Shown here: positions 6,033 through 10,366 of the stretch, piece by piece
How positions within the stretch are numbered: position 1 is the stretch's first letter
Layout: every line of letters starts with the position of its first letter
From: Phyllobacteriaceae bacterium UBA1940
Lineage (GTDB): Bacteria; Pseudomonadota; Alphaproteobacteria; Rhizobiales; Rhizobiaceae
Reading direction: 5' to 3'
Assembly: GCA_002336975.1 (NCBI GenBank)
Contig: DDFA01000072.1
Location: 1 to 10,366 of the forward strand
Length of the DNA: 10,366 nt
The notes under the pieces: generated by a model
Seen by the model: the letters and a program-made list of their open reading frames with translations, nothing else
Told to the model about the DNA's origin: nothing
Database searches by the model: none
Position numbers and translations under genes: made by a program

Positions 6033-6229
6033 TGCGGAGGCCCCTCTCTCCAGACAGATGTCTTTCTTATTTAGATAGCTCCCTTAGAATTGAGTTGTGT
6101 CGCGCGCAACTGGAGCATGCGCGGTGGCAGCGAAATTTGCTTCAACGAACATTCCCCAACGTCTTTGTGTTGCAATTTTGGCACAAAAGCCTTGCCAATG
6201 CGCAGCGCCGGAGCGACTAGGTTTGGACG

Positions 6230-7531
6230 ATGGCCGACAACAATATCGCCAGGTTCGCGGACATGCTGGGGCAGGCGCAATGGCTGGCCCCGGAGCGGCT
6301 CGCCTCGCTTCAGGTGACGCTGCTCGACCGCCTTGTCCGCCATGCGGCCGCCGAGACCGGCGCATACGGGACGAGACTGCGTCCAGTTCTGGCGGATGAC
6401 GGCCAGATCGACTGGACGAGGTGGGAGGAAATTCCGGTCCTGACCCGCCAGGAAATCCAGGGCGCGCAAGGCGAATATGTCGCGCGGTCGACGCCGCCCG
6501 CCGCCGGGCGCATCGTTCAGCGCTCGACGTCGGGATCCACCGGGCGCTCGATGCTTTTCCCGGTGAATTCGGCGCTGGTGGACGTTTCCGGCGCGGCCGT
6601 CGAACGGCTGCACGACTGGACCGGGATCGATCGCGATGCGACCTATGCATGCATCTCCGTGAGCAGCGGGCCGAGATCGTTTCCGGTGGAGGGCGAAATC
6701 CGGGACCGCTGGTCATGGAAAGGCGGCGCCGGCCGTTTTGCAGTGATGTCGATCGAGGCGACGGTGGAAGCCCAGCTCGACTTTCTGGACCAGATACAGC
6801 CAGCCTATGTCCGCACCTATCCGACCAACGCGGCGGCGCTCGCGAAGTTGGGCAGGGGGCGACCGTGGGCCAGGTCGCTGCGGCGCTTCTTTGTCGTCGG
6901 CGAGCCCCTGACCGACGATCACATCGACACGATCAAGGCCAATGTCGGGGTCAACGTCTCGGCGTTCTACGGCAGCGAAGAGGCCGGACATATCGCGGCG
7001 CAGTGCCCGCATTCGGGCGACTATCACATCGGGTCGGAGCTCATTCACGTCGAATTGTTGCGCGAGGACGGCAGCCCTTGCGAGTCGGGCGAGGAGGGCA
7101 GGGTCGTCGTCACCCCCTTCTACGCCTATGCGATGCCGCTCGTCCGCTACGATCAGGGCGACCTTGCCGTGCTCAGCGAGCGTCCGTGCGGCTGCGGGCG
7201 GTCGCTGCCAACCATCAGGCGCATACTTGGCCGCAGTCGCGACATGTTCGTGACGCCAGACGGCAAGCGTATCTGGCCGCGTCTCTCCGAGACGCAAATG
7301 CTCGAGTTCGTTCCAGCCGTCCAGAGGCAGGTCGTCCAGCACTCCACGCAACGGGTCGAGCTTCGATATGTGCATGACGGCAGCGAGCGCGAAGTCGACC
7401 TCGGCGGACTGCGCGAACTGTTCAAGCGGCGCTACTGGCCGAGCCTCGAGGTCGAGGTCACCAGATGCGACGCCCTCGTCCGCTCGCCCGGCGGCAAATA
7501 CCGCGAATTCATCTGCCTGATCGACCAGTAG
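6230..7531 (+). CDS. PaaK/CapK-like AMP-forming adenylating enzyme
   Basis: A 433-residue cytoplasmic enzyme of the ANL superfamily, close in plan to phenylacetate-CoA ligase and CapK proteins. Such enzymes activate a carboxylic acid with ATP and pass it to CoA or another acceptor. Visible motifs are the phosphate-binding loop RSTSGSTGRS (98-107), FYGSEEAG (246-253, the A5 position), RYDQGD (306-311, the A7 aspartate), CGCGRSLP (320-327), RILGRSRDMF (331-340, hinge region) and SPGGKYREF (419-427), where Lys423 could be the A10 catalytic lysine. The cysteine pair around 320 resembles the CxCG seen in PaaK-like proteins. An in-frame TAG at 6218-6220 excludes earlier starts; the ribosome site is weak (AGG 8 bp upstream). 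No carrier protein or CoA-pathway gene lies beside it. It is divergent from the barrel gene and convergent, 57 bp apart, with bgsA, so a part in glycan decoration is possible but only a guess. The substrate is unknown. Confidence 0.83.
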   Translation: MADNNIARFADMLGQAQWLAPERLASLQVTLLDRLVRHAAAETGAYGTRLRPVLADDGQIDWTRWEEIPVLTRQEIQGAQGEYVARSTPPAAGRIVQRSTSGSTGRSMLFPVNSALVDVSGAAVERLHDWTGIDRDATYACISVSSGPRSFPVEGEIRDRWSWKGGAGRFAVMSIEATVEAQLDFLDQIQPAYVRTYPTNAAALAKLGRGRPWARSLRRFFVVGEPLTDDHIDTIKANVGVNVSAFYGSEEAGHIAAQCPHSGDYHIGSELIHVELLREDGSPCESGEEGRVVVTPFYAYAMPLVRYDQGDLAVLSERPCGCGRSLPTIRRILGRSRDMFVTPDGKRIWPRLSETQMLEFVPAVQRQVVQHSTQRVELRYVHDGSEREVDLGGLRELFKRRYWPSLEVEVTRCDALVRSPGGKYREFICLIDQ

Positions 7532-7588
7532 GGCCGGCGGTCGCCCGATCCGGTCGAGAACATCGGCGGGCGGCGCGCCGTCTGACGT

Positions 7589-9562
7589 CTATTCCATGAT
7601 CCGCTTGGCGACCCGCGTCGCGAGCCTTGTCGGCCGGGCGCGGTCGAATGTCGGCAGATACATGCCGGAATAGACTTTTCGGACCATCAGGGTGCGCAGG
7701 TCGGTGTTCTCAAGCAGCTTGACCGCGGTGTCGGTCGCCGACTTGCGGATGATCGTGCCGGGAAAGTCCCTGCCGCCGAAGGTGACCGTGACCGGCGCGC
7801 CGACGGGGGCGGGCAGCCGTCCGGCGAAGCGGATGCCGTCGATCGAGATGTCGATCGACATCGTGTCCTTGACCAGGTCGCCGACACGGATCCTGACCGG
7901 CTCGACGCAGGGCAGCCGCTCGCTCAGGCGATAGCGCGGCTGCTCGACGCAGCAGGCGATGGCGGTCATCAGCATGACCATGTTGTACCAGGTCCAGAAC
8001 AGCGCCACCGCACTGGATTCGAGCAGGGTGGTGTTGCGGTTCATGAACATCAGCAGCACGCCGCCGACATTGAGGACGAGGATCGTCGAGATGATCGCGA
8101 TCAGCTTCCACTGGACGATGACCTTGCTGCGGTCGCCGCCCTTGGCAGTGACCGCAAATTTGTGACCTTTCGGCCGGAACAGGCCGACAAAGACCGAGCC
8201 GAGGATTTCGCGCGCCGCCAGAAGCTGCGACACGTCGGTGAGCACCGGCAGCACGCGGCCGCCTGAAATCCATGCGATGACCGCTACCTGCGAGACGTAA
8301 TAGGGCAGGAAGTGCGACAGGCCATCCTCGAAGCTGGCGTCGACAGCCTGGATGTCGAACACAAGATAAAGGATCGGGATGAACAGGCAGGCGATGCGGA
8401 ACATGTATCCGACCGACCAGTAGAGGAAACTGTCGACCAGTGAGATGCGGTCCGCAATCGAAAGGCCATTGCCGAATTTGAGCGGGCCGTCTGGCCCGCG
8501 AATGATCTGCATGAAGCCGAGACACCAGCGGCCGCGCTGGGTGACGTATTCGCGCAGACCCTCGGGCGCGAGGCCCAGCGATAACCGCTCGTTCAGGTAA
8601 ACGGTGCGATAGCCCATACGCTTGAAACGTATCGTCAGGAGATAGTCTTCAGTGACCGAGTCGGTGGGGAAACCACCCAGCCGGTCAAGCGCCGCGACGC
8701 GGACAACTGATGATGTGCCGCAGCAGATTGATTGACCCCAAGCGTCTTTCGACGGCTGAATGACGTCAAAAAAGAGACGCTGTTCATCAGGCCAGAGGTC
8801 GCCGGCGCGCAGGTTGGACTGGATCGGGTCCTGGTTGATGAAATGCTGCGGCGTCTGGACGATGCCGACGTCATGCGCATGGAAGAGGCTCATCGTGCGC
8901 GACAGGAAATTGGCATTGGGCACAAAGTCGGCGTCGAGGACCGAGACGAATTCCGGCCGTTCCGGCAGGGTCGCCATATGGCGCAGGGCGTGGTTGATAT
9001 TGCCGGCCTTGGCGCCCTTGTTGTCGGGACGGTCGAGATAGTTGCAGCCGAGACGGTCGGCGAGTTCGCGCAGCCAGGCGCGCCGTCCGTCGTCGAGCAC
9101 CCAGACACGGTAGTTGGGGTAGTTCATGCCCGTCGCGCCCATGATCGTGCGCTCGAGAATGGTTTCCTCTTCATTGTAGGTGCAGATGAAGACGTCGACC
9201 AGCGGATGGCGTTCCATCGCCATCAGCGCCGGCAGATGCGCGTCGACCTCTGGGGTGCGGTTGGTGGTGCGGCTAAGCGTGACATAGGCGATCGTGCCGC
9301 TGATCATGGCGCCGATCTCGAGCGTCAGGAACAGCACGCCCAGCGCCAGATCGAGGTAATCGCCGTGAACGGGCAAGGTCTCGGTCACGCGCCAGAACGC
9401 GTAGCGGACCGTCAGGCCGAGCACCAGAACCACGGGAATGACGCGGGCGCCGGAGTTGCGGTCGAGCCAGGGGAGCAGCGCAAGCAACAGCCCGGCCACG
9501 ACCACGCCCCACGACAGGCCTTCGGCCGCAACCGTCAGGAAGGGGTTGAATTCGGTCAACAT
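7589..9562 (-). CDS. bgsA: Mixed-linkage beta-glucan synthase, membrane glycosyltransferase family 2
   Basis: A 657-residue inner-membrane processive glycosyltransferase of the cellulose-synthase type. N-terminal membrane segments lie at about 15-32, 41-57 and 70-96. The cytoplasmic catalytic domain has DDG (157-159), NKGAKAGNINHAL (181-193), DAD (210-212), CCGTSS (280-285), TED (304-306) and QRGRW (342-346), so all GT2 catalytic signatures are intact. Further membrane segments lie at about 375-403, 418-435, 485-507 and 515-537. A cytoplasmic tail follows with R545xxxR549 and D571xSxxG576, as in PilZ c-di-GMP receptors. In S. meliloti BgsA makes a linear beta-(1,3)(1,4)-glucan when c-di-GMP binds its C-terminus. 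The operon partner bgsB lies 16 bp upstream, as in that species, which favours BgsA over a cellulose or curdlan synthase; no bcsB-like gene is visible. The ATG at 9562 is chosen because upstream codons in this frame overlap bgsB. The ribosome site is poor, suggesting translational coupling. Confidence 0.85.
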   Translation of the reverse strand: MLTEFNPFLTVAAEGLSWGVVVAGLLLALLPWLDRNSGARVIPVVLVLGLTVRYAFWRVTETLPVHGDYLDLALGVLFLTLEIGAMISGTIAYVTLSRTTNRTPEVDAHLPALMAMERHPLVDVFICTYNEEETILERTIMGATGMNYPNYRVWVLDDGRRAWLRELADRLGCNYLDRPDNKGAKAGNINHALRHMATLPERPEFVSVLDADFVPNANFLSRTMSLFHAHDVGIVQTPQHFINQDPIQSNLRAGDLWPDEQRLFFDVIQPSKDAWGQSICCGTSSVVRVAALDRLGGFPTDSVTEDYLLTIRFKRMGYRTVYLNERLSLGLAPEGLREYVTQRGRWCLGFMQIIRGPDGPLKFGNGLSIADRISLVDSFLYWSVGYMFRIACLFIPILYLVFDIQAVDASFEDGLSHFLPYYVSQVAVIAWISGGRVLPVLTDVSQLLAAREILGSVFVGLFRPKGHKFAVTAKGGDRSKVIVQWKLIAIISTILVLNVGGVLLMFMNRNTTLLESSAVALFWTWYNMVMLMTAIACCVEQPRYRLSERLPCVEPVRIRVGDLVKDTMSIDISIDGIRFAGRLPAPVGAPVTVTFGGRDFPGTIIRKSATDTAVKLLENTDLRTLMVRKVYSGMYLPTFDRARPTRLATRVAKRIME

Positions 9563-9578
9563 CGTCGCCGCCGGACTG

Positions 9579-10366
9579 TCAGCTGGCCTTGAACACGACG
9601 CGTCCGGTGCGGCCGACCGGGCAGGCGCCGCCGAGAGCTTTGGTCTCGATCGAGACGCCGACCCGGTAGGCTTCCTTCTGCAGCGCCGACGGGTTGATGG
9701 CGAAGTTGGAGCTTGCCGCGGCAATGCCGCTTAGTTGCACGACGGTGCCTGGCAGTTCGACCGGCGAACCGTCGAGCAGGAAACGCACCTTGAGACCGAG
9801 CGACAGGTAGTTGTAGACGCTCTCGCTGACCGCCGCGGTGACGATCAGTTTCGAGCAGTCGACCAGCGAGAGAAGATGCTGGCCGGCGACGACCTGTTCG
9901 CCAGGCGCCGTGAGCACCTCCCACACTCGGCCGCTAACCGGCGCGTCGAGCGGCGCGTATCTCAGAGGACCGATCTGCTCCAATTCCTGCGCCAGCTCTT
10001 CGCGGGCGCTCTTCAGGCGGGTCGCCATGCGCGTTTCGTCGCCCTGCAACTGGATGATCATTTCGCCAAGGTCGTCGACCCGTTGCGCCGAGCGCGGCGC
10101 GTCATTGTAGTCGTCGCCTAGAAAACGGCCGGCGTTGAGGGCGTCGCGCTCGGCGATCAGCACCGCCTTGGCGGCGATATGTTCGTCAAGCGTGGCGTTG
10201 GCGGACACCAGCCGCAGGTTCATGGCGCCGGCGTCGGCCCTGGACTTGCCGTCCTTGCCGGAAAGGGTTGACAGGCGTCCCAGATCGGCCGCCACCATGT
10301 CGCGCTCGGCGCGGTAGTGCCGGATGCGGGCCTCCGCCTCGTCGAGCCGCGCGGCGAGGCGGCGGG
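9579..10366 (-). CDS. bgsB: HlyD-like membrane-fusion subunit of the beta-glucan synthase; 5' end outside the window
   Basis: The frame is open to the right edge, so the N-terminus (expected to carry a membrane anchor) is missing; 261 residues are present. The first ~110 residues are a long alpha-helical coiled coil (LDEAEARIRHYRAERD onward, then DDLGEMIIQLQGDETRM and LKSAREELAQELEQI). A lipoyl/barrel-sandwich half motif follows (YAPLDAPVSGRVWEVL, PGEQVVAGQHLLSLVD), then a beta-barrel domain (VRFLLDGSPVELPGTVVQL), ending RTGRVVFKAS. This is the periplasmic adaptor (HlyD/EmrA) plan. In S. meliloti the matching protein BgsB is needed with BgsA for mixed-linkage beta-glucan production, presumably helping the polymer through the periplasm. 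It precedes bgsA by 16 bp and is surely co-transcribed. A generic HlyD adaptor is the alternative, but the pairing with the glycosyltransferase argues for BgsB. Confidence 0.82.
   Translation of the reverse strand, partial: RRLAARLDEAEARIRHYRAERDMVAADLGRLSTLSGKDGKSRADAGAMNLRLVSANATLDEHIAAKAVLIAERDALNAGRFLGDDYNDAPRSAQRVDDLGEMIIQLQGDETRMATRLKSAREELAQELEQIGPLRYAPLDAPVSGRVWEVLTAPGEQVVAGQHLLSLVDCSKLIVTAAVSESVYNYLSLGLKVRFLLDGSPVELPGTVVQLSGIAAASSNFAINPSALQKEAYRVGVSIETKALGGACPVGRTGRVVFKAS

Noticed and set aside
2835..6074. A 1079-codon open frame on the + strand, the longest in the window
   Set aside because: It is antisense to the EF-G-like gene and the barrel gene, crosses their intergenic gap, and its product is low-complexity Arg/Gly/Asp/Val-rich with no domain. 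Long antisense frames are common in GC-rich DNA.
6179..6197. TGGCAC...TTGCC resembling a sigma-54 promoter before the adenylating enzyme gene
   Set aside because: There are 7 bp between TGGCAC and TTGC instead of 5, so the GG and GC elements are 2 bp too far apart for sigma-54.
8732..9592. A 286-codon + strand frame opposite bgsA
   Set aside because: The other strand encodes intact GT2 catalytic motifs; this one is a compositional shadow.
9563..9724. An upstream extension of bgsA to a start at 9724
   Set aside because: The extension would overlap the bgsB coding end out of frame and reads as Arg/Ser/Pro-rich shadow sequence. MLTEFNPF at 9562 gives the natural membrane-protein start just after the bgsB stop.

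Overview
The window is GC-rich, densely coded DNA from an alphaproteobacterium. Gene content and order point to the Hyphomicrobiales (Rhizobiales), probably a Mesorhizobium-like or other Phyllobacteriaceae genome. The evidence is a trxB-lsrB pair, an AbcR-type (alpha-r15) small RNA close by, a RIME-like rhizobial intergenic palindrome element, and a bgsBA-type beta-glucan synthase operon. Both ends cut genes: trxB lacks its 5' part on the left and bgsB lacks its 5' part on the right. Identities come from reading motifs and recalled family knowledge; no search was run.

Region 1 (1-2820), redox and small-RNA regulation. The C-terminal two thirds of thioredoxin reductase (trxB) is followed after 35 bp by a LysR-type regulator of the LsrB/VtlR type. 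A ~101 bp two-hairpin RIME-like element begins on the lsrB stop codon. A GNAT-type acetyltransferase gene then lies on the opposite strand. The 413 bp gap at 2407-2819 is not empty. It holds an unannotated ~112 nt small RNA gene on the + strand with a promoter-like element, an 18 bp inverted repeat centred about 64 bp before the predicted transcription start (where LysR activators bind), two CU-rich unpaired segments and an intrinsic terminator. I read it as AbcR, the sRNA known to be controlled by LsrB/VtlR in related bacteria.

Region 2 (2820-6229). A minus-strand gene encodes an EF-G-like translational GTPase of the EF-G-2 type, with divergent G2/G3 motifs. Upstream of it is a minus-strand gene for an exported, probably outer-membrane beta-barrel protein with an odd octaglycine/cysteine tail and a strong terminator.

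Region 3 (6230-10366). A + strand gene encodes a PaaK/CapK-like AMP-forming adenylating enzyme. It converges on a minus-strand bgsB-bgsA operon: an HlyD-like membrane-fusion subunit and a membrane family-2 glycosyltransferase, the pair that makes c-di-GMP-activated mixed-linkage beta-glucan in Sinorhizobium meliloti. The BgsA C-terminal domain shows both arginine-pair and DxSxxG signatures typical of PilZ c-di-GMP receptors.

Most of the window is ordinary core-genome content. The best leads are the lsrB/sRNA regulatory module with its candidate operator and the c-di-GMP-binding tail of BgsA. I see no CRISPR array, tRNA, rRNA, prophage or insertion sequence.
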